Below are positions 43,185 through 51,557 of a stretch of DNA of 64,000 nt, in pieces (position 1 is the first letter of the stretch; each line of letters starts with the position of its first letter). The DNA is from Actinopolyspora alba (lineage in GTDB: Bacteria; Actinomycetota; Actinomycetes; Mycobacteriales; Pseudonocardiaceae): the NCBI RefSeq assembly GCF_900112765.1, contig NZ_FOMZ01000013.1, positions 1-64,000 on the forward strand, given 5' to 3'. A model generated the notes under the pieces. That model was not told where the DNA came from. It worked only from the letters and a program-made list of their open reading frames with translations, and did not search any database. Both the position numbers and the translations under genes were made by a program.

Positions 43185-45086
43185 GTGAGTACACAGGCGG
43201 AAACGTTCGAATTCCAGGCGGAATCCCGCAAATTGTTGCAGTTGATGGTTCACGCCATATATTCGAACAAGGACACGTTCCTGCGCGAGCTCGTTTCCAA
43301 CGCCTCGGACGCGCTCGACAAGGTGCGGCTGGAGTCCTTCCGCGACAAGGACCTGGAGGTGGACACCTCCGACCCGCACATCCTGATCGAGGCCGACAAG
43401 GAGCACCGCACGCTGACGGTGCGCGACAACGGTATCGGCATGTCGCGGGACGAGGTCCAGGACCTCATCGGCACGATCGCGAAGTCGGGCACGGCGGAGC
43501 TGCTGCAGCAGCTGAAGGAGACGCAGGACGGCGCTGCCGCGCAGGAGCTGATCGGCCAGTTCGGGCTCGGGTTCTACGCCAGCTTCATGGTCGCCGACCG
43601 GGTGACGCTGCTGACCCGTCGGGCGGGCGAGAGCACCGGCACCCGCTGGGACTCGACCGGTGAGGGCACCTACACCATCGAGACGGTCGAGGAGGCTCCG
43701 CAGGGGACGGCGGTGACGCTGCACCTGAAGGCCGAGGACCAGGAAGACAGCCTGCTCGACTACACCGACAGCACGACGATCACCGGCATAATCAAGCGTT
43801 ATTCCGACTTCATCTCGTGGCCCATCCGCATGGAGGTCGAGCACACCGACTCCGAGGGCGAGACCACGCGGCAGATCGAGACGATCAACTCGATGAAGGC
43901 GCTCTGGGCGCGTCCCAAGGAGGAGGTCGCCGAGGAGGAGTACCGCGAGTTCTACAAGCACGTCAGCCACGACTGGAACGACCCGCTCGAGACGATCCAC
44001 CTGCGGGCCGAGGGCACGATCGAGTACCAGGCGCTGCTGTTCATCCCCTCGGTCGCGCCTTTCGACCTGTTCACCCGGGACCACAAGCGCGGCGTCCAGC
44101 TCTACGTCAAGCGCGTGTTCATCATGGACGACTGCGAGGAGCTCCTGCCGGAGTACCTGCGCTTCGTCAAGGGCGTGGTGGACGCGCAGGACCTCTCCCT
44201 CAACGTGTCGCGGGAGATCCTGCAGCAGGATCGCCAGATCCAGATGATGCGCAAGCGACTGGTCAAGAAGGTCCTGTCCACGGTCAAGGACATGATGAGC
44301 CAGGACCCGGAGCGCTACGCGAAGTTCTGGGACCAGTTCGGCCAGGCCGTCAAGGAGGGGCTGCTCAACGACGTCGACAACCGCGAGCAGATCCTCGAGA
44401 TCGCCTCCTTCGAGTCCACGCACGATGCGGAGAACAAGACGACGCTGCGTGAGTACATCGAGCGGATGAAGGAGGGTCAGGACAGCATCTACTACATCAC
44501 CGGCGGTTCGCGGTCCAAGGTCGAGAACTCCCCGCACATCGAGGCCTTCCGGGACAAGGGCATGGAGGTGCTGCTGCTGACCGACCCGGTCGACGAGATG
44601 TGGGTGGAGTCGGTCCCGGAGTTCGACGGCAAGCGGTTCCAGTCGATCGCCAAGGGCCAGGTCGATCTCGACGAGCAGGACGAGGACGGCAAGGACAACG
44701 AGCGGCAGCAGGAGTTCGCCGACGTGCTGTCCTGGATGTCGACCAAGCTCGCCGAGGACGTGAAGGAAGTGCGGCTGTCCTCGCGCCTGAGCACCTCACC
44801 GGCCTGCGTGGTCGGTGACAACAACGACATGGGGCCGACCCTGGAGAAGATGTACCGGGCCATGGGACACGAGGTGCCGCCGGTTAAGCGCATCCTCGAG
44901 GTCAACCCCGACCACCCCCTCGTGAGCGGGATGCGCGACTCCTACGACAAGAACGGCGAGAGCCAGGAGTTGAAGGAGACGGCCGAACTCGTCCACGGCA
45001 TGGCGCTGCTGGCCGAGGGCGGTGAGCTCCGCGAACCCGCGCAGTTCACCAGCCTGCTGGCCAACAGGCTCGCCCAAACGTTGTGA
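43185..45086 (+). CDS. htpG: HSP90-family chaperone HtpG
   Basis: A 633-residue dimeric ATP-dependent chaperone. The N-terminal GHKL ATPase shows 'FLRELVSNASDALDKVR', 'DNGIGM', 'IGTIAKSGT' and 'GQFGLGFYASFMV'. The middle domain has 'LFIPSVAPFDLF' and 'VKRVFIMDDCEELLPEYLRF', with the catalytic Arg in 'SLNVSREILQQD'. The C-terminal dimerisation region is complete. Its length is normal for bacterial HtpG. GTG start at 43185 is the only one at the conserved N-terminus. It is monocistronic, with a strong hairpin just after the stop. The neighbours have no evident functional link. Confidence 0.96.
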   Translation: MSTQAETFEFQAESRKLLQLMVHAIYSNKDTFLRELVSNASDALDKVRLESFRDKDLEVDTSDPHILIEADKEHRTLTVRDNGIGMSRDEVQDLIGTIAKSGTAELLQQLKETQDGAAAQELIGQFGLGFYASFMVADRVTLLTRRAGESTGTRWDSTGEGTYTIETVEEAPQGTAVTLHLKAEDQEDSLLDYTDSTTITGIIKRYSDFISWPIRMEVEHTDSEGETTRQIETINSMKALWARPKEEVAEEEYREFYKHVSHDWNDPLETIHLRAEGTIEYQALLFIPSVAPFDLFTRDHKRGVQLYVKRVFIMDDCEELLPEYLRFVKGVVDAQDLSLNVSREILQQDRQIQMMRKRLVKKVLSTVKDMMSQDPERYAKFWDQFGQAVKEGLLNDVDNREQILEIASFESTHDAENKTTLREYIERMKEGQDSIYYITGGSRSKVENSPHIEAFRDKGMEVLLLTDPVDEMWVESVPEFDGKRFQSIAKGQVDLDEQDEDGKDNERQQEFADVLSWMSTKLAEDVKEVRLSSRLSTSPACVVGDNNDMGPTLEKMYRAMGHEVPPVKRILEVNPDHPLVSGMRDSYDKNGESQELKETAELVHGMALLAEGGELREPAQFTSLLANRLAQTL

Positions 45087-45099
45087 CCATGGACCTCTC

Positions 45100-45129
45100 G
45101 GGGCCGGGAGCCGACTGCTCTCCGGCCCC
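45100..45129 (+). terminator. Hairpin terminator of htpG
   Basis: The arms GGGGCCGG (45100-45107) and CCGGCCCC (45122-45129) enclose a short, partly paired loop, starting 14 bp after the htpG stop. Confidence 0.75.
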
Positions 45130-45233
45130 GTCAGGGGCGCGTGGTGGGCCGAGTTCGAGGATCGGTGGTTGGTCCTCGCCCCGGTTGCTTCCGCCAGGCC
45201 GTCTTCTCCGCGGTCGACCGGGAGCGAGCAGCG

Positions 45234-45268
45234 CACGAGGCCTCTACCCCCAGTGAAGAGGCCTCGTG
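45234..45268. terminator. Perfect 12-bp hairpin, probable bidirectional terminator
   Basis: The arms CACGAGGCCTCT (45234-45245) and AGAGGCCTCGTG (45257-45268) flank an 11-nt loop. It stands in non-coding DNA downstream of htpG. It may be a second terminator or a relic; no gene ends beside it. Confidence 0.55.
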
Positions 45269-45611
45269 GGCTCGTACTCGGATGACGAGTGCCCCGTGGC
45301 TTCGCCGGAACGGCTCCGGTGGGGACGATTCCGCGAGGGCGAGTGGGGGGGGCTGGACAGCCGGGCGTGCTCTGTTCACCTCGGCGGACCCGCGTGGAGT
45401 CCTGCCGGTGGGCCGGTTCGAACGAGCGCTCCCGCGACCGGTTGCGCTTGGCCGCACGCCTTGGTCTGGGCGATCGGTCAAGGATCTCGTTCAGCGCGCC
45501 CTCGGTACCAAGCCCGTCATCTTCCTCGTCGCACTCGAAGTGGGTTTTGGGCAGCTCATCGTGTCAGATATTCTTGACTTACTTGGGAACGTACGGCTGG
45601 AGGCAGCAGTT
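45269..45611. other. Intergenic before the XRE gene, no gene seen
   Basis: About 340 bp with no protein-like frame. Its right end should contain the promoter of the XRE operon. Confidence 0.4.
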
Positions 45612-45649
45612 GTCAAATATCAGCGACAGTGACGTTGTAGATGTTTGAC
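45612..45649. promoter_or_regulatory. Inverted repeat upstream of XRE regulator
   Basis: The arms GTCAAATATC (45612-45621) and GATGTTTGAC (45640-45649) match at 9 of 10 positions with an 18-bp spacer, ending 36 bp before the XRE start. This is a candidate self-operator. Confidence 0.5.
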
Positions 45650-45684
45650 CCCACTGCGGCTGGGTGACCGATTGGAGGCTCGGC

Positions 45685-46062
45685 GTGACAGACGAGGGGC
45701 GCGAGGCGTTCGCCGGCCGGCTGTACGAACTGATGGCCGAGCAGGTCCGGGACGACGGGCGTCCGTGGTCGATTCCGGCACTGGCACGTGCGCTGACGGA
45801 GCGTGGTCACCCCATCTCCCGGCAGCACCTGCACGGCGTGGCCAACCAGAAGCACGCACCCACCTGGGACCTGGTGCGCGCGCTCGCCGAGCTGTTCGGC
45901 ACGACTACGGACTCGTTCACGGGGCGTCGAGCCGATGCGGACGACGAACTGCCCGTCCTGCTGAACAGGGCGGGGGAGCTGGACGAGAACGGGCGTGCCG
46001 AAGTCGCGGACTTCATCCGGTTCCTGCACCAGAAGCGCGGGCGGGCCGGTCCGGGTGAGTGA
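45685..46062 (+). CDS. XRE-type helix-turn-helix regulator
   Basis: A 125-residue DNA-binding protein with a Cro/C1-type HTH: 'WSIPALARALTERGHPISRQ', then 'HLHGVANQKHAPTWDLVRAL' and 'ELFGTTTDSF'. A short C-terminal helix 'GRAEVADFIRFLHQKR' probably dimerises. GTG 45685 is preceded by GGAGG with six bases. It is followed after 69 bp by an ImmA/IrrE peptidase gene, the usual pairing in which the peptidase inactivates the repressor. Confidence 0.83.
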   Translation: MTDEGREAFAGRLYELMAEQVRDDGRPWSIPALARALTERGHPISRQHLHGVANQKHAPTWDLVRALAELFGTTTDSFTGRRADADDELPVLLNRAGELDENGRAEVADFIRFLHQKRGRAGPGE

Positions 46063-46131
46063 GATCCCCGTGATTGGTGGGACCGCGGCCTGCCGCGCCG
46101 GCAGTGTGGCTCGGGTGATCGAGGGAGGACT

Positions 46132-46671
46132 GTGTCGTTACGGCAGCTCTGGAGACGGAACCGGGAGGAGGCCCGGCTGCGGCGGCAGCTGCGTTCGACA
46201 CTGCGCCGGGCTGGCATCGCGGAGCCCACCGACATGCTCGAAGTGTGCGAGCGCCTCAGCGCGATCTGGCCGGTGCCGATCGTGGCAGCACCGTTCGATC
46301 TCCCCGCGCACGGGCCGTTCGGGCTGACCATCCGGTACGCACCGGAACCGCGGGACGAGGCGATCTACATCCTGTACCAGCGGGTGGCGACCCCGTTGCA
46401 CCAGCAGCACGTCGTGGCGCACGAACTGGGGCACGTTCTCGGCGGTCACCCCCTCGATCCGGTCAACGATCTGTCCGAGATCGACCCGAACGGCAGCACG
46501 GGAACGCTCCGCCGTACCTCGTACAACTCCCGCGTCGAGCGGGAGGCCGAGACGATCGCGACCGTGCTGCTCGGCCGTGCCGCCGCGCGGGACGGTGTCA
46601 CCCTGCCGTCGAACGATGCCCGTGACCACCGGTTGCGGCGTGCTCTTGGAGACAAGGTCGAATGGCTGTGA
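46132..46671 (+). CDS. ImmA/IrrE-family metallopeptidase
   Basis: A 179-residue zinc peptidase of the ImmA/IrrE type with the HExxH motif in 'VVAHELGHVLGGH' (His97, Glu98, His101) and the third-ligand region 'REAETIATVLLG'. Such enzymes cleave or inactivate an XRE repressor on a signal; the one just upstream is the evident partner. GTG 46132 follows GGGAGGA. Its stop overlaps the next gene's start by 10 bp, linking it to the membrane protein. Confidence 0.82.
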   Translation: MSLRQLWRRNREEARLRRQLRSTLRRAGIAEPTDMLEVCERLSAIWPVPIVAAPFDLPAHGPFGLTIRYAPEPRDEAIYILYQRVATPLHQQHVVAHELGHVLGGHPLDPVNDLSEIDPNGSTGTLRRTSYNSRVEREAETIATVLLGRAAARDGVTLPSNDARDHRLRRALGDKVEWL

Positions 46672-47843
46672 CACCGACCGAGCTGCTCGAACTGGTGATG
46701 ACAGGGTGGTTCGGTTATCGCCTCGCCCGCAGTCCCCGTGATCGTGGGTTGTGGGTCATCGTGGTGGCGCTGGTGCTGTTGCTGCTCGGTGAAGCGTTCG
46801 TGATCGCCGCGCTGCGGGCGTTGAGTGACGGCTTGATCACCGCGGGCATGGGCAAGCTCATCCAGAACTGCGCGCTGGTGCTGGGGTTCTACGCGGTGAT
46901 GCTGTTCTTCCTGCTGTCGGCATCCGGGACGCGGTACGCCTCCGGTCGCGCGGAGGAACGGCCGCGAGTGCCGCTGCGGGGGTGGTGGGACGGTGCCACG
47001 GCCGTGGTGGTGTGCGTGGTGCTGGCCTCGTCGATGGCGGCCACTCCGCCGTGGCTCCAGGCCGCTTCCTACCCGGCCAGCGGCCGGTTGCGGGATGCCG
47101 CCCTCGACCGCCCCGAAGTCGTGGCTTTCTACGCGGTGGCCCTCGTCTACTTCACGTATTCCTGCGGCGCTGCCGCGGTCTGGGCGATGCGCTACGGGCG
47201 CGAGTCCAACTCCCGCGTGCGGTTCGGGCTGCGCTTGGCAGCGGCGGGCATGGTGCTGTTCGGCATCGCCTCGGCCGGGCGCGGGATGTACGTCGCTCTC
47301 GCCGGAACCGGCCTGGTGGCCCCGGACGCGCTGGCCACCGGCGCCACCTCGCTCATCCAGGTCGGCGCGGTGCTGTGGATCAGCGGACTGCTCGCGGTCG
47401 GGATCGCCGCCCGATGGGCCACGTTGCGGGTCTGGCTGCACCACCGGCGCCAGTACCGGGCCCTGCGACCCCTGTGGGAGCGAATGCACCAAGCCTTCCC
47501 CGAGGACGCACTCGACCACACCCGCCGGGAGCCGGGACAGCTCTGGCGGGACCGGTTCTCCGCCGCACAGGTGCACCGCGCGTTCTGGCGCCGGGCGATC
47601 GAATGCCGCGACGGCCTCTCCAAGCTCAGCCCCTGGATGCGGGACGTCGGCTGCGACCCAGAGGCGGATCCGGCCGAGCAGGCCGACGCCGTGCGCCGCG
47701 CGCTCGAGCTGCGCGCGGCCGGACACACCCCCTCCTCGTCGGTGCCCCTGCTGGTGGCGGCTCCGGCCACGACCGCGGCCACTGTGGACACCGAGGTGAG
47801 CCAGTTGGTCCGGCTCGCCCAAGCCCTCGACCCTCACGACTGA
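46662..47843 (+). CDS. MAB_1171c-type multi-pass membrane protein
   Basis: A 393-residue membrane protein with about seven hydrophobic helices in the first 250 residues ('LWVIVVALVLLLLGEAFVIA', 'ALVLGFYAVMLFFLL', 'AVVVCVVLASSMAAT' and others) and a cytosolic C-terminal domain with 'QYRALRPLWERMHQAFPE' and 'RAFWRRAIECRDGL'. This pattern is that of the MAB_1171c family of putative transporters, often coded next to XRE and ImmA/IrrE genes in actinomycetes. The three genes overlap or nearly touch. Function is not established; a membrane signal input to the peptidase is an attractive inference. Confidence 0.72.
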   Translation: MAVTPTELLELVMTGWFGYRLARSPRDRGLWVIVVALVLLLLGEAFVIAALRALSDGLITAGMGKLIQNCALVLGFYAVMLFFLLSASGTRYASGRAEERPRVPLRGWWDGATAVVVCVVLASSMAATPPWLQAASYPASGRLRDAALDRPEVVAFYAVALVYFTYSCGAAAVWAMRYGRESNSRVRFGLRLAAAGMVLFGIASAGRGMYVALAGTGLVAPDALATGATSLIQVGAVLWISGLLAVGIAARWATLRVWLHHRRQYRALRPLWERMHQAFPEDALDHTRREPGQLWRDRFSAAQVHRAFWRRAIECRDGLSKLSPWMRDVGCDPEADPAEQADAVRRALELRAAGHTPSSSVPLLVAAPATTAATVDTEVSQLVRLAQALDPHD

Positions 47844-47854
47844 AAGCGGACCCC

Positions 47855-49060
47855 ATGCAACAACTCATCACCGCCGACCAGGTAGTGCCCGGGCCGGCCG
47901 GACAGCGGATCCCCGACGGCGCGGTGCTCGTCGACGGGGACACGATCACCGCCGTAGGACCCCGCGCCGAAGTCGAACCGCACGCCGACAACGCGCGACG
48001 ACACACCGCGGTGGGCGGCACCGTGCTGCCCGGGCTCGTCAACGCCCACGTCCACCTGACGTGGGACGCCGGATTCGGCATGCTCGAGCGCTACCAGGCG
48101 GCCGACGACGCGGAACTGCTGCTCGGCATCGCCGGCCGTGCGCAGCAGGCGTTGCGGGCGGGGGTGACGACGCTACGAGACCTCGGTGACCGCGACGGGC
48201 TGGTGCTGCGGGTACGCGACGCGATCGACCGTGGTGACCTCGTGGGCCCGCGCCTGCTCGGCTCCGGGCCGCCGTTGACTCCGCTGAAGGGGCACTGCTG
48301 GTTCTTCGGCGGCGAGGTCTCCGATACGGCGGAGATCCGTGATCGCATCCGGGGCAACGTCGCTCTCGGTGCCGACGTCATCAAGGTGATGGCCTCGGGC
48401 GGGGAGATGACTCCCGAGTCGCCGGCCACCTGGCAGAGCCAGTTCTCCGCCGAGGAGCTGGCCCTCGTGGTGCGGGAAGCCCACGCGGCCGGACTCCCCG
48501 TGGCCGCGCACGCGCACGGCACCGAGGCGATCGCGGCCGCGGCAGAGGCCGGGGTGGACACCATCGAGCACTGCTCGTGGCAGGGCTCGGACGACTCCGG
48601 TCCGGACCTGCGGGACGAGGTCGCCCGCGAGATCGCCGTGCGGGGGATCGTCGTGTGCCACGCCTACCCGCCGGACTGGAGGACCTTCCAGCGGGTCGTG
48701 GTCGGTGAGCAGCGTTCGCAGGCCGCCCTCGACCGGCTCCACTGGATGGACAAGCACGGGGTTCGGTTCGTGCCCGGCACCGACAGCGGCCTGCCCACAT
48801 CGGTGTTCGACAACTACGTCGGCGCGTTGAGTTACTACGCCGACGCGGTCGGCTGGTCCCCCGCACACGTGATCGACATGGCCACGAGCGGGGCGGCCAG
48901 CGCGCTCGGCCTGGACCGGGTCGGCCTGCTCGCGCCCGGAAACACGGCCGACCTGCTCGCGGTGGACGGGGATCCGCTCGCCGACCTGACCGCGCTGCAC
49001 CGGCAGCGGCTCGTGCTCGCCCGGGGACGTGCGGTCATCCCCGACGTCGCTGTCGGGTAG
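47855..49060 (+). CDS. Metal-dependent amidohydrolase (imidazolonepropionase-like)
   Basis: A 401-residue TIM-barrel hydrolase of the amidohydrolase superfamily. Metal ligands: 'NAHVHLTW' (HxH), 'VIKVMASGG' (Lys, possibly carbamylated), 'VAAHAHGT', 'TIEHCSW' and the final Asp in 'PGTDSG'. The group includes Xaa-Pro dipeptidases and N-acyl-amino-acid amidases, so a peptide-like or cyclic-amide substrate is likely. ATG 47855 is 11 bp after the membrane-protein stop, so it is the fourth gene of the XRE-ImmA set; the same order recurs in other actinomycetes as far as I recall. Substrate unknown. Confidence 0.8.
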   Translation: MQQLITADQVVPGPAGQRIPDGAVLVDGDTITAVGPRAEVEPHADNARRHTAVGGTVLPGLVNAHVHLTWDAGFGMLERYQAADDAELLLGIAGRAQQALRAGVTTLRDLGDRDGLVLRVRDAIDRGDLVGPRLLGSGPPLTPLKGHCWFFGGEVSDTAEIRDRIRGNVALGADVIKVMASGGEMTPESPATWQSQFSAEELALVVREAHAAGLPVAAHAHGTEAIAAAAEAGVDTIEHCSWQGSDDSGPDLRDEVAREIAVRGIVVCHAYPPDWRTFQRVVVGEQRSQAALDRLHWMDKHGVRFVPGTDSGLPTSVFDNYVGALSYYADAVGWSPAHVIDMATSGAASALGLDRVGLLAPGNTADLLAVDGDPLADLTALHRQRLVLARGRAVIPDVAVG

Positions 49061-49197
49061 AGCGGGGCCGGGCGACGTCGGGGACCGGGTGAGCGCGTTC
49101 CTCGTTGTTCGAGCACGCGCGAGTTCGGGTAGGCTGCGGGCGCACGAGCTCGTCGAAGAACCACGATTCGAACCCGACACGGGAGTCCGGAGCGGAC

Positions 49198-49818
49198 ATG
49201 ACGTATCCGCCACAACCCTGGTGGCTGTGCGGTGAGATGTCCGTTTCGCTGTGGCGACTGCCGAAACGGCTGCTCCCCGCTGTCCCGGAGGGACTGTCAC
49301 CGGTGCTGCTGGGGGACACGGGCATCGTCGGTACTGCCTGGGTGCTCTACCGGTCCGGGAGCGTGCTGGAGTACAACGAGCTGCTCGCCGCCGTGCTCGT
49401 GCGGCGTGGCGCCCGCCTCCGTGCGTGTATCACCCACATCTGGGTGGACAGTGCGGCCTCCCTGCGAGGCGGTCGTGAGTTGTGGGGCATCCCCAAGGAG
49501 CGGGCCACGTTCGGGGTCGATTCCGTGGAGCCGTTGCGGATCGAGGCGCACGGGATCGCCTCGGCGTCGCTGCGCGACCGGGTGTCACTGCCGGGGAAGT
49601 GGTCGTTGGGCTACCGGATCGCACAGTCGATGGCGGGCGGAATCGCGGAGAACCGGGTGCGGGCGCGCGGTCGCGTTGCCGTGCGCACCTCGTCGTGGCA
49701 CCCGGATCCGCACGGGCCGCTGGGGTGGTTGCGGGGTCGTGAGCCTTTCCGCAGCCTCGCGTTGCACGACTTCGAGATGCGATTCGGGGCGGAAGCGGAT
49801 TCGTCCGTCCAGGGGTGA
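49198..49818 (+). CDS. Acetoacetate-decarboxylase-family protein
   Basis: A 206-residue protein of the ADC-like fold. 'PAVPEGLSPVLLGDTG' and 'EYNELLAAVLVRRGARL' are typical, as is 'GGRELWGIPKERATF', where ADC enzymes carry the Schiff-base Lys. Here the pattern is P-K-E, so only one Lys of the usual pair is kept, and true decarboxylase activity is doubtful; the larger family includes aldolase-dehydratases and hydratases. ATG 49198 follows GGAG. It is probably a single gene ended by the hairpin at 49890. Confidence 0.75.
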   Translation: MTYPPQPWWLCGEMSVSLWRLPKRLLPAVPEGLSPVLLGDTGIVGTAWVLYRSGSVLEYNELLAAVLVRRGARLRACITHIWVDSAASLRGGRELWGIPKERATFGVDSVEPLRIEAHGIASASLRDRVSLPGKWSLGYRIAQSMAGGIAENRVRARGRVAVRTSSWHPDPHGPLGWLRGREPFRSLALHDFEMRFGAEADSSVQG

Positions 49819-49889
49819 TGCGTCCCGGTCGCGGAGACCGCGTGTCCCCGCTACCGGCCACAAGAGTCACACCCGCTCGACCGACAGCA

Positions 49890-49928
49890 CTCGGTGGGCG
49901 GGAGCGGTGTCCGCTCCCGCCCACCGAG
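49890..49928. terminator. Strong bidirectional terminator
   Basis: A perfect 18-bp inverted repeat (arms CTCGGTGGGCGGGAGCGG at 49890-49907 and its complement at 49911-49928) with a 3-nt loop lies between the convergent ADC-like and rhamnose isomerase genes. Confidence 0.9.
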
Positions 49929-49983
49929 GAGTGGCTCCCACCTGATCGGTGTCCCGCGGGGGCGCGCTCGGCCGGTGTGGCCG

Positions 49984-51156
49984 TCAGCCCCAGCCCGCCT
50001 GCGCACCCCCGACGCGTTGCTCGGCCAGGTACCGCTGGTGGCCGGACTCGGCGTAGGCGCGCATCGGCTCCTCGGGCAGCCCGCGCGAGGCGCGCCACCG
50101 CGCCAGTGCGGGTCGGACGTCGGTCTGGAAGGCGTCCATCAGCACCTCGTTCGCACCGAGCACGTCGTGCTCGGCCTGGGCTCTGTCGAGGGCCGCTCGG
50201 TCGACCAGGAGCGCGCGTGCGGTCATTTCCTGCACGTTGAGCACCGAGCGGATCTGACCGGGGATCTTCTCCTCGATGTTGTGGCACTGGTCGAGCATGA
50301 AGCGCACCGGGGAGTCCTCGCCGAGCCCACCGTTCGCGATGACCTCGTACAGGATGCGGAACAGCTGGAACGGGTCGGCCGCGCCGACGATCAGATCGTC
50401 GTCGGCGTAGAAACGCGAGTTGAAGTCGAACGAGCCGAGCTTGCCCAGCCGCATCAGCTGCATGACGATGAACTCGATGTTGGTGCCCGGCGCGTGGTGT
50501 CCGGTGTCCAGGCAGGTCAACGCCCGGTCGCCGAGCGCGCTGACCTGCGCGTACGAGGTCCCCCAGTCGGGGACGTCGGTGTGGTAGAAGGCCGGTTCGA
50601 AGAACTTGTACTCCAGCACGAGCCGCTGGTGCGCGTCGAGCCGCTCGTAGATCTCGGCCAGCGACGCGGCCAGCCGGTCCTGGCGCGCCCGCAGCGAGTC
50701 CTGACCGGGGTAGTTCGTCCCGTCGGCCAGCCAGATCTTGAGATCGGTCGATCCGGTGGCGTGCATGATGTCGATGCACCGGAAGTGGTGATCGATGGCC
50801 TTGCGCCGTATCGCGGGGTCGGAGTGGGTGAGGCTGCCGAACTTGTAGTCCTCGTCCTGGAACGTGTTGGCGTTGATCGTGCCCAGCTCGACCCCGAGAT
50901 TCTCGGCGTGGGCCTTGAGCTCGGTGAAGTCCTCGACGTCGTCCCACGGGATGTGCAGCGCCACGGTCGGCGCGAGCCCGGTCATCTCGTGAACCTTGGC
51001 GGCGTCGGCGATCTTCTCGTGCGTGTCGCGCGGGGTTCCGGGGGTGCCGAACACCTTGAAGCGGGTGCCGGAGTTGCCGAACGCCCAGCTGGGCAGTTCG
51101 ATGGACTGGCGGGCGAGCGTTTCGGTGATCTCGTCGAAGCGATGCGGTACGGTCAT
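49984..51156 (-). CDS. rhaI: L-rhamnose isomerase (RhaI type)
   Basis: A 390-residue xylose-isomerase-like TIM barrel that converts L-rhamnose to L-rhamnulose. The start 'ITETLARQSIELPSWAFGNS' and 'GTRFKVFGTPGTPR' are characteristic of the RhaI form found in actinobacteria and Pseudomonas. Metal-binding regions 'LVLEYKFFEPAFYHTDVPDW', 'CLDTGHHAPGTN' and 'SFDFNSRFYADDDLIVG' follow. ATG 51156 overlaps the mutarotase stop by four bases. It is the last gene of a three-gene uptake operon and should use the rhamnose released by the GH78/GH106 enzymes. No rhamnulokinase or aldolase is in the window. Confidence 0.93.
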   Translation of the reverse strand: MTVPHRFDEITETLARQSIELPSWAFGNSGTRFKVFGTPGTPRDTHEKIADAAKVHEMTGLAPTVALHIPWDDVEDFTELKAHAENLGVELGTINANTFQDEDYKFGSLTHSDPAIRRKAIDHHFRCIDIMHATGSTDLKIWLADGTNYPGQDSLRARQDRLAASLAEIYERLDAHQRLVLEYKFFEPAFYHTDVPDWGTSYAQVSALGDRALTCLDTGHHAPGTNIEFIVMQLMRLGKLGSFDFNSRFYADDDLIVGAADPFQLFRILYEVIANGGLGEDSPVRFMLDQCHNIEEKIPGQIRSVLNVQEMTARALLVDRAALDRAQAEHDVLGANEVLMDAFQTDVRPALARWRASRGLPEEPMRAYAESGHQRYLAEQRVGGAQAGWG

Positions 51157-51557
51157 CGTTCTCCTTCGTTCGGATCGGCGTTGTCGAGTACCGGTGTAGT
51201 GCTCGCGTGCTGGTGGTGCTCGTCGAGATCGGCGAGCTGGTCCTCGAGATGGAAGACTTCTTCGAGAGTGATCGCGGTCTGGTCGGCGCGTCCGCTCCGG
51301 CCGACGAAGAGATCGGCCATGTACTCCTCCCAGATCGCGGCCACCCGCGATTCCGCGAGGTGGGTGTCCGAAGCGGTCACGGAGTCCGTCTCGTAGTAGC
51401 CGATCAGCAGTCCGTCCGGACGCAGGAACAGCGAGTAGTTGCGCCGTCCCGAGGCCTCCAGTTCGCGCAGCATCTCGGGCCACACGGCCGCGTGGCGGCG
51501 TCGGTACTCGTCGAGGCGGTTCGGATCGATCCACAGCTGGAAGCACACGCGGGTCAC
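51153..51557 (-). CDS. rhaM: L-rhamnose mutarotase
   Basis: A 134-residue RhaM/DUF718 protein that interconverts rhamnose anomers for the isomerase. Visible signatures: 'CFQLWIDPNRLDEYRRRHAA' (with the catalytic His), 'VWPEMLRELEASGRRNYSLF' and 'LLIGYYETDS'. The C-terminal 25 residues are an acidic/His-rich tail. GTG 51557 overlaps the MFS stop (GTGA) and its own stop overlaps rhaI, so the three proteins are translationally coupled. Confidence 0.92.
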   Translation of the reverse strand: MTRVCFQLWIDPNRLDEYRRRHAAVWPEMLRELEASGRRNYSLFLRPDGLLIGYYETDSVTASDTHLAESRVAAIWEEYMADLFVGRSGRADQTAITLEEVFHLEDQLADLDEHHQHASTTPVLDNADPNEGER

